From the NCBI GenBank assembly GCA_017591395.1, contig WEDG01000333.1:52007-116006 (forward strand): DNA of 64,000 bases. Direction: 5' to 3'. A program made the translations under genes and the position numbers. The DNA comes from Schistocephalus solidus (lineage: Eukaryota; Platyhelminthes; Cestoda; Diphyllobothriidea; Diphyllobothriidae). Shown piece by piece: positions 1-64,000 of the stretch (its first letter is position 1; the number at the start of each line of letters is the position of its first letter). The notes beneath the pieces were generated by a model. The model was not told where the DNA came from, did not search any database, and saw only the letters and a list, made by a program, of their open reading frames with translations.

Positions 1-339
1 TGTACAGAACCTCGGTGGCGGTCTGGGTCTGCGCGCGCGTATCTCTGCCAGAGTGATGTGGGGTTGAGTATCAGTCATTATCCACTTGATTAAGTGATAC
101 CAGATTTTGCGCGTCGTTTCCGGGGCTCGATGCGTGTATTATCCAGCAGCTGAAGAACTGTGATCACGTAGCGTGTCATGAGCGCCAGAGGCGGAAAGTG
201 TAGGCACGCTTGTGGCGGTACAGAGCCATATCGTGTATTTAGTTAGCGCAGGCTAACTGGTTAATTTGTTCTTCCCGCTGACTCCCCTGCAAAGGTTTCG
301 TCTGTAGCCTACCTCTCTTTCCCCCTCCCACCTTACCAG
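1..339 (+). other. Presumed intron upstream of the Ala/Gln-rich exon
   Basis: No coding similarity seen. The last 30 bases form a clear polypyrimidine tract and 3' splice site. Confidence 0.45.
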
Positions 340-770
340 AAACGGATCTCTCCTCACTGACTGCGCTGATGATCCAATCGAAACTCCTCAATGCGCCCAA
401 TAGCGCCGCGCACCAGTTGGCGCCAACTGGCGCGGTTGGATCGTCTCTCATCAACCCCGCTGCCGGCGGCCTGGGGCCACACAACGCTGCGGCCGCCGCC
501 GCCGCTGCCGGCCTGATGCCGACATTCCTACCGCCAGCGCCAACCAGCTACCGCGGCAGCATCACCACGGGCCAGTCGGCTCAGCAGATCCACCTGCAGC
601 AGCTCGCCCAGGCGCAGGTTCAACAACAGCAGCAGCAGCAACAACAACAACAGCAGAGGCATGCTGGTGACGCTGCGGCTGCAGCTGCGGCTGCCGCTCT
701 GGTGGAGGCGTACGCTGCTCAGCAGCAGCAACAGCAGCAGCATTCGAACCTCGGTGGTCCCTCTCGGTGA
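340..770 (+). CDS. Ala/Gln-rich exon, apparent 3' coding exon of a neighbouring gene
   Basis: A strong acceptor (pyrimidine tract at 314-337 ending accttaccag) opens a reading frame in phase 1: TDLSSLTALMIQSKLLNAPN, then a Gly/Ala-rich stretch, an Ala-8 run, SYRGSITTGQSAQQIHLQQL, Gln-11, an Ala-9 run and Gln-7, ending NLGGPSR and TGA at 768-770. Such tails are common in RNA-binding and transcription-regulating proteins, but I do not recognise the family. A weak alternative donor (CTCTCG|gtgacg at 767) could make it internal. High GC and codon structure set it apart from flanking DNA. It converges on PITPNM. Confidence 0.6.
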
Positions 771-3700
771 CGGCCACCACCGCTTCTTCAGCAAGACGGG
801 GGATGGCTCCTAATATGACGTTTTACCTCTTGATCCTCACTGGGGCCTGCTTCGCTGTCATTGTCAGTATTTTTGATCGTCATTGCTCGGTAGATGCAGA
901 AACTGCCATACCTGTAAAAAAGCGTCATTTTACCACGAAAGGGAACCCCTACTTTTCCGCCCTTTGTGCACCCTGCGTCTGTTCGAAGAGTGCCTTTAAT
1001 CCGATGTGCCCCACTGCCTGACAGGCGCAAGAATGGTGACCTGTTTCAGTTTACTTGGTGAGGGTACTTAGCAATACCTTCGAAAATCCAGTGCGTTATT
1101 TACATCTGTACACGCCTTCTAAAAAATTTCCACTTTTAAATCAGTATTCAACCACGTTAATAGCATTGTTTTTTAAACAAACCCATGTCTAGAGTTAACT
1201 TGGTATTTAGTTTGGGTTCAGTGTGTCGATGGCAGACTTTCGAAGCATCTAACGCACTCTCTTTTCCCTCACCCTCCTGGGTCTGGTTTCAAGACGATCG
1301 GCGGCTGAAACGAATAAACAACCAACCACAAACGACAACGGTGGAGGACTCGGAGCCCAACCAAGTGGGAGTGACACAGTTACCACAGTTAGAAGGGGCC
1401 ATTGCAGCTCGATCCTCCAATCTGAGTGAAGGACGGAGCTATCCCGTCAGTTGGCAGCCTCTCAAGTTACGGCTTTCATCGCATTTTTGTAGGCGCGTCA
1501 ACTGTTAGTGAGGATTGCGCGCTGACGGCCGAGGAACCGCAGTCAGTATCATTATATTTCAGTATCAGTATATTTAAGGGAGATGTAGGTGAGTCCTCAT
1601 AGTCTAGCTCACTCGTCTTGCTTCCCGGCTTCAGTACAATGTCCGAGCCGGCCAGCTATCCCATGGGCACAAGTGTTTGGCGTGGCGTGAGTCTACACCT
1701 AGGTATGCCATCACACTCGCCCTGTGGGTGGCATTTGTTAGAGAGGCGCAGCCAAAATAACGCCTGACGCGTCCCCAAACTGTTTGTGTTCGTCCAGCGC
1801 TCCTGCCATTTCGTCCGTACTAGGGGTACACATACAGCAAACTAAGAGAGATAGCACCGCGGTGCTTCTTATACAGCAAGCTGTCAGCTTTTTCTGAGAA
1901 TCGGCATATTGATGTCAGTCCAGTCAATAAATTCATTTGTCGAAGTTTGAGTCAGAGGCCTGTCAAACTACTATCACCTGTTGCTTTCCACCGAGGAACG
2001 GTGTCCTCTGTGTCCTGTTTCTTTGCCTCCCTGTGATATTCGCTGCTGGTGTATCGCAGTCAAAATGGTCAGAGCGTGGGCATAGTCCTCCTCCTCCACT
2101 GGAAGGTTTGGTCTGCCGCTCGGCTCATCACCGGTGACCAGGAGACCTGCTCGTCCTTGGGAACCTGTACAACCAGCTGGTATCACCATTGGCTCTATAG
2201 GGTTCCGGTTCTCCAGTGACTCTAGTTTCGAGCTCGTTGCGATCATGCCGAACAGAACGTGTGACCTTAGGACGCAAGGCTCTGCAGCTTGGATGGACAC
2301 GAAAGAGAGCAGGCCTTGCATTCGTGGAGTCGTCTCACGAGAGATCCTATCTTCGCGGGACACCTGTCACGTCGTCACATTTTCTGTGGCATAGTTCCGA
2401 TTTTTCGCTTCCTTTCAAGACCACTGTTTACGACCGAAAAGCCACAGGGTGCAGTGTCTACATACTACCCGATAAACCATAAAAGATCCGGACCCATCAC
2501 TTCTGAGCTTGTAGCAGAAGTCGAGAGTCGTGATATATGAGTTGGCATAAAATGGGGATTCAAGGCTTCGATGCAGATACGGTTCACTTGTCTCCAATTT
2601 GTCCTTTGGATGCAAGTTCGGCCCACAGGGTACCCGAAGCAGCGAGAAGTCAGTTAAAAAGCTTTTCATGGTCACATTATCACAGTGCCCATATTGGACT
2701 CTTTAAAATCTGACACGTGCCATACGGATTCCAGAGTTTCTTATCATAGCATACCAAAAGGTTAACCAAAATTGAAAGGCGAATTTTTAGTCACCCGGTT
2801 GTGAAAAGTGGACCGAGCTTCAAAGCAGGTTAGATGCGAAATAAATGGACTCTTGGGCCTGTCGCTGACTCTTCAGCCACATTGTTGGTCGCTTTGGACT
2901 TGACTCTTGGTGCGACAGTAGTGAGACAATGCCTATCGTTGCTGTCTAAAACCAAGTTTTTCCAAACAACAGGTGCTTCCATCATAGCCACAGACATTTG
3001 AAATGGTATTCAAACGACGGCCGTGTGACCATTCAGGTCGATTAAATTCTTGTTGGTTAAAGACTCCGCAGCTGGTGTCCCCTATAGCAATTTGCTTTGT
3101 GGTGCCGAGATAGGTAGCTCATTTGACGGACCCAACACTACGGAGGCCCATAGCACCTAAATCCAGTCTTATTTCCCGAGCCGACGAAGAATGCAGTGAC
3201 CAGTAGTAATCACTGAAACCACCAGTCCATGGGGCAGCCGAGAAAATTCTCAGGCTCACCGAGCGGCGCCGACGTGAGTTGATCAGCCTTGCAGTTGTCT
3301 GGCCCAAATGAATACATCCAGGTTTCTTTATCTTGAGTCCTTCCGCAAACTGCGGGAAATGACGTTAAAGTCGACTAGAAATTACCGGAAGAAATATTGG
3401 GCTGAATTAGTGACCTCCAAGGCGCAGTTCTCGAAAACTCCACCTACTTAACTGTTCAGCTAGCGGTGAACTGCGTGACATGATTCGCGATGTGTGAGGT
3501 AAGCACCTGGAGCACTCAACTTCAGTGGCCAACCCATCAGGCCCTCGTTCTCCTTTGCAGCGGAGTTTTATCTCTCTCCAGCCTTTGCTGTGCCAGGAGA
3601 TTCCCCTCTGAGGGCGAAGTCGACGGTGCAATACCGAGGCTGCACAGCAGCAATGCGTCCGCAGCGTTCGGTACTTCCGTTGGAATATAAAGGTCTTTTT

Positions 3701-3989
3701 TCGACTCAGAAGTTCTGGCTTTATGAGATTTTTGAACAAGCGTGGCGAGACAAGGTGGCTCCTTATGACTGCGCCTCGAGCATCTTTGGGCCTACCTTCA
3801 GGAAGAGAAATAAGACGAAGTGTGAGAACGACCACGATGCAGGCCTTGTTGACATTGCTGCAAAGGCATTTGCTGTCGTCACTCGCAAACGATTCTAGGG
3901 TGTACGTAGCTCTAGGTCGAGGCTTAACCAAACTGGGCTCCCGGCCGGGCGTGGATGCGCGAACTAAATATTTACACTGCGGCGCAGTT
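771..3989. other. Intergenic stretch, no gene recognised
   Basis: Contains possible 3' UTR of the plus-strand gene up to one of two AATAAA hexamers. Several frames are open for 60-200 codons on both strands (for example 3407-4003), but none resembles a known protein and none shows splice-bounded conservation. Confidence 0.5.
1313..1318 (+). terminator. Possible poly(A) signal AATAAA
   Basis: First AATAAA hexamer found downstream of the plus-strand stop at 770. A second lies at 1926-1931. Either could end the transcript; no downstream GU-rich element was convincing. Confidence 0.25.
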
Positions 3990-4957
3990 TTGAATCTTGC
4001 CATGACTACAAGGGACAGCCAGTCGTCCCTTTTGTTGTCTTCACCACTGCATTTGATGCCGTCAGACCGTCAATTGAACGTCAAACAATAATTCTAAACA
4101 CGATCAAGATGCGTTATTTCTGGTTCTTAACCATCTGAGCCAACTGTGTGATACTCCATCTGACGCTCATCAAGGTTTTATCACCTATTCTGTCCAGCTA
4201 TGCCATTGACTGGGTTCTCGGAAAAGGACGCTGAGTTGAATGATCTCCACTACGATGACTATATCGTCCTGCTAGCCTCAAGCTTTGTTAATCTACACTC
4301 TGTGATTGACAAAGTAGTGAATTCCGTCGATTTATCAATGAAGCCTGGGAAGACTAAAGTGGTTTCGAGTTACATCCCTGATCAGGAGAAGATAGGTCTT
4401 GAGATTGATGATTGCCAGTATGAACAGGGACACGGTTTCACATAATTAATAGCGAGAATGCTGTGAAATGGACAGAGGAAAGACAGAATTGCCTCGCAAA
4501 TCGGTTCTGCACTCAGGCTATTCACCGAGTGTCTATGGATCCGACGCGGCATCTTCATCTCGGCGAAGGTCCACCTGCACTGTCCACTGCATCTGTCCGC
4601 CCAATTCTGCTATACCGTTGCAAATGCTGGCTGCAGAACTGGTAGATGAGTAACAGTTGTCTGATGGACGCCCCCATCTCGAATGAGACAGTCCGCTTGC
4701 GCTGCGAAAACATCGCGAGGCTATACCAAGCCAATCACTAAGGACGACGCGGTGGTTTTTTCACATTCTTCGTTGTCCGTGCAGTGTAGAGGTACCTTCA
4801 ACGGTTCCCACCCGGAGGTCTCAACTCAAAACCTGGCTCGACACAGGCCATGAAGACATGGACGTGGTTCTTCAACCTTTGATATTCGGTCTCCATCGCT
4901 GGAGGAGGCAATGGGTCGAGCTGGTCAGATTTGCTGGGCTGGATCATCACGCGTGAA
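3990..4957 (+). mobile_element. Decayed RTE-like LINE reverse transcriptase, 3' part
   Basis: Frameshifted reading pieces give RT blocks in order: VVFTTAFDAVRPSIERQ near 4030, SYAIDWVLGK near 4195, LHYDDYIVLLASSFVN (the FADD/YADD box, degraded to YDDY) at 4248-4290, SMKPGKTKVVSSYIPDQEK, and after a gap LKTWLDTGHEDMDVV ... LHRWRRQWVELVRFA at 4825-4940 ending in TGA near 4956. The order matches RT palm, thumb and C-terminal region of flatworm RTE-type LINEs. Multiple stops and frameshifts mean it is inactive. Confidence 0.85.
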
Positions 4958-5149
4958 AAGGCGCAGCTCGAGACCACCCGATCGGGCTTGATTACAGTTG
5001 TGCAAAGTACCTGTTAGGGGATTGAAAGCTATTCGATGCTTAAACACACGCAGCGTGCTTCGTTACGTAGAACTGATTCAAATTACTATGCGCGTAAAGT
5101 AGGCCGTGTACTTCGGTTCCGAAAGGGAAGCCAGATTGCCATATTCGAT

Positions 5150-5400
5150 CTTATACTCCCAAGGCATGCGATACACCACGTCCAATCGCGCACTGGAGTT
5201 TAAGTGTTCCTTGATTTTCATGACCTCGCTGCGCATAGTAGCTGTGGGCCGGTGGGCAATTCCAACATCTAGTTCTGCAGCACTGCGCTCGGTCGCTTCT
5301 GACACGTGCTTGATGTATAGCAGCACATGCCATAATATGCGGGATATGCGCGGATACTTAGGCCACGGCTTATGAATGTGTTCGGATAGCCGTTCCATAT
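5150..5400 (-). mobile_element. Penelope-like element fragment (RT-endonuclease linker)
   Basis: Minus-strand frame reads HVSEATERSAAELDVGIAHR then PTATMRSEVMKIKEHLNSSA and VVYRMPWE. The pattern ..GVSEA..R......GVAHRP.ATMRS.VMK.KDHL....GVVYRMPC is the linker leading into the GIY-YIG endonuclease of Penelope elements. The fragment stops where the GIY-YIG domain should start. It abuts the 3' end of the LINE to its left. Confidence 0.82.
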
Positions 5401-5455
5401 AAACTGATCGCGTCGAAATATGGACCCACGTGTTTTTTCTTATATGTAGCTGCAT

Positions 5456-8400
5456 TGGGTCGGGTTTCGTTTGAAGGGTGTTCTCACGCAGCTTCCCTTG
5501 TGAGTTCTCGGGTGGTTTCTGAAAAAAACGTTAAAAGCTGTGTGGTCTTTGTCACTTTCCTGAAGACTGATATTTATATTTCACCGGTCAAGCATGTTAC
5601 AGACGGGTCGCTCGATCCTTGTATACAAGCCATATACACACAGGAGTCAAATACGCCTGTAAAAGTGAGAATACAGGCGTTGGTCACGAGCATACGACTT
5701 GCTGTTGACTTCCTATTAAGAATTTTTTTCACCTATTTAACGGGAATATTTTAAAATACTAAAACAAAACGCTGTTATGTCATTACTATTGATCTTTTTT
5801 CCTTTTCCTTTTTGGAGATTGGAACTTCATATTGCTCCACACGATACCAGACACATTGTTCATGTGACAGTGTCAAAACCTCGGCGCCTCTTGAGTGAAG
5901 GCAACACGTGCGTGGACATCTTTCGGCAGAATGCCGTATTAGAGAGATTTTTAAATAGATAACCTATTCCTCACACTCCCACGAGGTTAGACGTCGTTAA
6001 TACTGAGCAGCATGACCGCAGAACTGGAATTATCTTCAGGTTCGTTGTCACGCAATTTACAAGTTAGATTCTCCTGAATTCCACTAACCTAAGTACCCTG
6101 CCAGGCATTCCTTAGGTTCTATGGCCACATATAAGGCGAAAAGTTTACCAACATGACTCGGTCATTCGTTGGGAGGGAGGCGATCGTTTAAACGACGTGA
6201 CAGTTCTGCACAGTGATGAGGTCCACCAACTTTCAATGAGGTCCCCTGGCGGTGAGAGTTACATGAAATCGCCTTCATATCTTGTTAGACAGTTTTGCTA
6301 ACTGGAAAACTAAAAACATTCGGATAGGGTAGAGCATTTTCCCCACATATGATGCCTTCCAAGACGGGAAGAGACAGAGAAGAACAGTTTATGTCGGAGA
6401 GAAGGAATGGAGTTGCCAGACAACCCAGATTTATGAAGATCCCGCATCATCCTTCGTGGCTTCATTCAGGTAAAGACAGCGTCCACCCAGCCAGAAGAAC
6501 ACGCTGGCCTTTAAAAGAATTCCTTTGGCATCGTCTTACAGTGCTTTTTCATGCCATTTAGATTAATCCGGGGCTTTGTGTCATATTGGTATAACACCAA
6601 ATCCCCCTGGAATCGTCGAGTTGTCAACTTCTTGTGCCTGCAAGCCTCCGACGTTTGGCAGGCTCTTGCTCATTTTCATCTACACGTCAGTGACCTGGAC
6701 TGCCGGTAGTTCAGCGAGTGCTCTCCCATTGTTGCAGCCAGTGCTTCTGTTCAGGGGTTGTGATTTAAATGAATTGGCATATGCTCGGCCATAGTCCTTT
6801 TCGTCGGACTGATATACCTTTCGTATCCACACGTAGCAAAACTATCAGTAAGGATTTAGGTCACATCTCGAAGTGTAATCGTGACACCTCACAAGGTACG
6901 CTGATAGGAGGCAAAACAGAAAACCGCGCAACGCTGAATCTTTTCACAACACTGGGGCCTATAGGTTGTCCGGTAAGAATTTGCACGCTCGAAGCCTCCA
7001 TCTCAAATTGTTGCCTTTACCGCACCATCCGTAAAGACCGTTCAGTCAGAGCGTTGTTATGCCTCTTCTAGTGCACTGATTGGCAATTGCGGTAGACTTA
7101 CGTTGGAGGTTTCCGCGTATTATGCAGTGCGAATTACCTTACTACCGGGTGGTCGGAGTTCAGCTTAATTAATGGAAAGATAGGAGAAAGCCTTTGAACT
7201 CTCTACTGCTTACAGAGTGGCTAAGAAAGCATCGATAACTAAGGAAACTTGAAAAGAAATTGATTGCATAATGCCATGGGATAAGCAGCCGTTGACGAGT
7301 GTAACATAATACACTTAAAGGACTACTGTCTTATTGAGAGTAGTATAATTACATGCAACGGGAATGGAACTGAGATGCTTGATGCGCGTCCAGTTTGCAC
7401 TTAAAGGAATTCACGCTCTTTTCTAGCCTAACTCCTCAGTCTTCTTGGATTGGTAATGTGACGGCGGTTTTATTCGGGAGTAGGCAAAACTGAGGTAGTA
7501 TTTTTCAAATGCGATAAGCCTCGGTTGGCTTGTTCGGATCACAGCATACGAGTGTCCATCTTTCAAAGGAATGGCTGCCTTCCTGCTTTTTCTAAACAAA
7601 CGCAGTCACGCGTAGGTATCAACATTACTATACCTCCATGCATATTCTGCTGTTGATCTAGCAGTAGAAAGGTAGGTAGTACGAAAGGTTGAACAATCTT
7701 AACCCATTACATAGTCGCCGTTATACGGCTAATTTAAATATGACAGTAGTGCTTGCCTAACAAGGTTTGGCTGTCGGTCACAGCTGACGCCAAAAACCAT
7801 GGGCGTCGGGTTGAATACTAGCGCTTATCCCTTTATTGGTAAAGCTGGTTTGAACCGAGTGTTTACACAGACGGGACAGATAGTAGCAGATCTTGGCTCC
7901 TAACCTCACCTGTTGTCAACCAGCGTTCATTTACCAACAGCCTGCGTCAGCATTTGACAACTCGATGTAGGACAGCGTGGGGGAATACCATGCCACGGAT
8001 CAGTGGTCAATGAGTAAGCACGCTGGCCCCCCCCACAACGCTCCAGATCACTTAAAAAGTTCGGGGGCGCGCGTCAGCTCGCAGCCAAACACCTATTGCC
8101 CTTTAACACAAAACGCACAGAAGTCCAGCAGGGCAGGCGTTAACCATTGACTTCTTTCTAGCCAATAAGGCTGTTCCATGAATCTGCTGCACACTTCCGC
8201 CTACTGGACGCACGTTCGATCGCAGATAGAGGGCTACGCGCGTGGAAGACGAGATGGTTACCTACCCCTCCCCGTCCTCCCCAACGTTCCCACTACTTGA
8301 GAACGATGCCTTCAGTTGAATTTATAGACGTTGCCTCAGATGAGATAGTCCGAACCACCCACCACAAAATTAAGAGCACATACCAGGCCACACAACCAGA

Positions 8401-8560
8401 CGTCCATCGGTGCTGCTACACTGAAAAGGGGCTACCTCCACCCTGCTACAAGGTCAGAATATCTGGGGGAGGGTTTGTCGGCCCCGCAGATGGGGAAAAG
8501 GGTTCATATAAATCGATAAGTTTGCCAGCAGAGGTGCGGCAGGTGCAATCCCCCACCCTT
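5456..8560. other. Intergenic stretch, no gene recognised
   Basis: Mixed-composition sequence with scattered short open frames and no convincing family match, splice structure or RNA gene. A GC-rich patch lies at 7970-8130. Confidence 0.45.
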
Positions 8561-8569
8561 ATCTGATTT

Positions 8570-8680
8570 TGTCTATGATGGTGGATTCGAGTGAGAATCC
8601 GAAACTGCAGACTAATAAAGCTCTTATTCCAGCGATCATATCCCCTTCATTTTTCGATAAGTTGTCGCACGTGGCGACAT
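8570..8680 (+). repeat. Dispersed repeat, GAGAATCCGAAAC family, copy 1
   Basis: Contains GTGAGAATCCGAAACTGCAG followed by an AATAAAGCTCTT block and a GCGATC block. The same order occurs at 24110-24205 and, in part, at 17205-17265 and 56700-56765. Confidence 0.55.
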
Positions 8681-9114
8681 CGAGTGGGAGCGTAAACATC
8701 AGACAGGAAACACGTTTACTCAATGGTATCGACAGGAGAGGGCAGACTATGCCTTTAATAATGCAAGGCTGCAATTATTACAACATATAAAATATATCTG
8801 TATAGTGAATCTCGACGGAAATGGGAGAAGAAAGAGGGAGACTATAAGAAAACAGACTCTTGGGTGGGGGATGGGAAAGAAAGCAAATGACATTAGTGAC
8901 AGTGACTTGTGCTTGACCTCCGATAACAGAAGTTTCGGCTGATGCAGCGAGCAAACATGCATGTACGCACGCCTTTGAAAAAGTGTCTGTGCATGCACAT
9001 GTAGGTGTGAGAGGGTGAGGAGTAGAGAAAAATAATCGGTCCGCGCGGTGGCATCAGTGGACCGATCACTCTGCAGACAGAAAAATAGGAAGTAGAGTAT
9101 TGCGTTCGTGGCGA

Positions 9115-62697
<53,583 letters not shown>

Positions 62698-64000
62698 CTA
62701 TAAATTCGCAAGGAAATGCTGGGTAAGTAGAAGTTATAAGCGAAGGAAAAAACTTCACGTGGTTAAACTATTAACAATTTCAACAGCGCAATAAGATGAA
62801 ATGTAATTTCGATACTAGGGAAGGTCTTCCATAAAACCGAAGAGAAAATACGTTTAATAAATTCCAACCTAAAGTGGTACGGGGTACAAAAACATTCACG
62901 TTCCACTTTTAGCGGCATTAGGGTTGTCTGAGTTCAACCTACATTCGGAACAAATCAGTACTGCATTTCTAAAAGTTTACTGTTAATGCTACCGATGAAA
63001 TCTATGTGCAAGGGTTGTAAGAAATGCAGATCATTATGTTACCACCGCAAACCGATTACCCAACAACCAAACCGGCGCAGCTCATCTCGGAAATACTAGC
63101 GACCTAGCGATGCAGGCGTTTGCAGTAAAGAATGAACGGCAAACTAATATCTGCCGATCTCTTCAACACCATACTGCTGATAGTCAAGGAGCGATACCCA
63201 GGTGCGTGTGAGCAAAGTTTTAAGTATCCTTTTGAAGAGACTAGCAGAGGACAATAATATAGAATTCTCAGTCTTTGAAGTTCGACTCTCTTCTCATAAG
63301 GTAAAAGAAACCACAGTGGTAGCATTTTTGGTTGGAAACGAGAAGTAAACCATGGGGCAAGCTTTGAAGCGAACTAAGGTGCTTTTGTGACAAAAAAATA
63401 GTTTTGGAATCATAGGTTTTAGCCTAAACTACGTGAATATTCGTCGATACAATTGTCTGCATATCACATCAATGCAAACCTCTTTGATTCTCGACGGCGC
63501 ATAATTAAAGGAAGACATGGCCTACTGCCTTCTAGTACATGATTGTTCTGTCTTGTCACTCCTGATCCCCCATAGCAACTGCGGGATAGAGACTACAGAG
63601 CAACTTACATCCGAAGGTTTGGAATAGAACGTTAAGATACCAGGTCTGCGTTAAGGGTAGTAAATATAATTTTCAATGGGATAAATAAAGTAGTTCATCC
63701 AAAGCTGGAGATACGTCTCTTAGGATTCAGCGCGCGAAGAGAAACGCCTTTTTAACTGATATGCCCAGACGCTTTGTAGCTGGTCGACGCAGATAAAGGA
63801 TGACACATTTCTGCACGTTGCGCTCTCGAGGAGCCATTTTTCGGACCACGCTTGCAGTCGGTGTAAATTATTTGAGGGCTGTTTAATCGTTTGGCCTTGA
63901 TAATACCGCCAGCGCTAACGTCGCCAGTAAACATAAGTTTACCGCAGTCAAGTTTCTGTAGGCTATCATCATTAACCTATAGGATAGAGTAGGGTCCAAG
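62698..64000. other. Intron or 5' region upstream of exon A
   Basis: I looked for a minus-strand exon giving the usual PITP N-terminus (M.IKEYRI...EY.IAQLYM.Q) with a phase-0 donor and found none. The open frames at 63104-63325 and 63752-63934 match nothing I recognise. Confidence 0.45.

Noticed and set aside
3407..4003. 198-codon minus-strand frame as a gene
   Set aside because: No family resemblance, no splice-site support, and it overlaps the start of a plus-strand LINE.
63104..63934. First coding exon of PITPNM or an integrase-like gene
   Set aside because: Neither open frame contains the PITP N-terminal pattern or a recognisable domain.

Overview
The window is eukaryotic, repeat-rich DNA with long introns. 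A flatworm, most likely a tapeworm of the Spirometra/Schistocephalus/Dibothriocephalus type, is my best reading. The grounds are spliced exons of an animal gene, several Penelope-like retroelements with GIY-YIG endonuclease remains, RTE-like and CR1/jockey-like LINE remnants, a tRNA-derived SINE family and degenerate TTAGGG-like tracts. The species assignment is inference; the gene identification is not in doubt.

One gene explains the window's conserved protein signal. It is a membrane-associated phosphatidylinositol transfer protein (PITPNM / Nir / retinal degeneration B family) on the minus strand. I assembled 21 coding exons from 62697 down to a stop at 9115-9117, about 3.44 kb of coding sequence or roughly 1145 residues. 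Domains occur in family order: PITP lipid-transfer domain (exons at 62.6-53.3 kb), FFAT motif (51.4 kb), conserved middle region and DDHD domain (48.6-26.8 kb), and LNS2 domain (15.4-9.1 kb). The first coding exon, about 26 residues in relatives, was not found and probably lies beyond 64000. All junctions agree in phase except the last, where the terminal exon carries one extra base at a run of six G. One intron must be GC-AG.

At the left edge (340-770) is a plus-strand exon rich in Ala and Gln, apparently the end of a neighbouring gene that converges on PITPNM. The 8.3 kb between the two stops holds a decayed LINE and a Penelope fragment.

The introns (88 bp to 7.0 kb) hold the remaining structure: a tandem Penelope pair flanked by a 103-112 bp duplication of PITPNM exon sequence (36.2-37.75 kb); a 1.9 kb AT-rich terminal-inverted-repeat element (38.57-40.46 kb); four copies of a short inverted-repeat element with a TTAGGG-like core; eight SINE-like insertions; long GA, GAA/TTC and GGA tracts; and smaller tandem or inverted repeats. 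No CRISPR array, rRNA or functional tRNA gene was seen, and nothing that looks like a prokaryotic operon or defence system.
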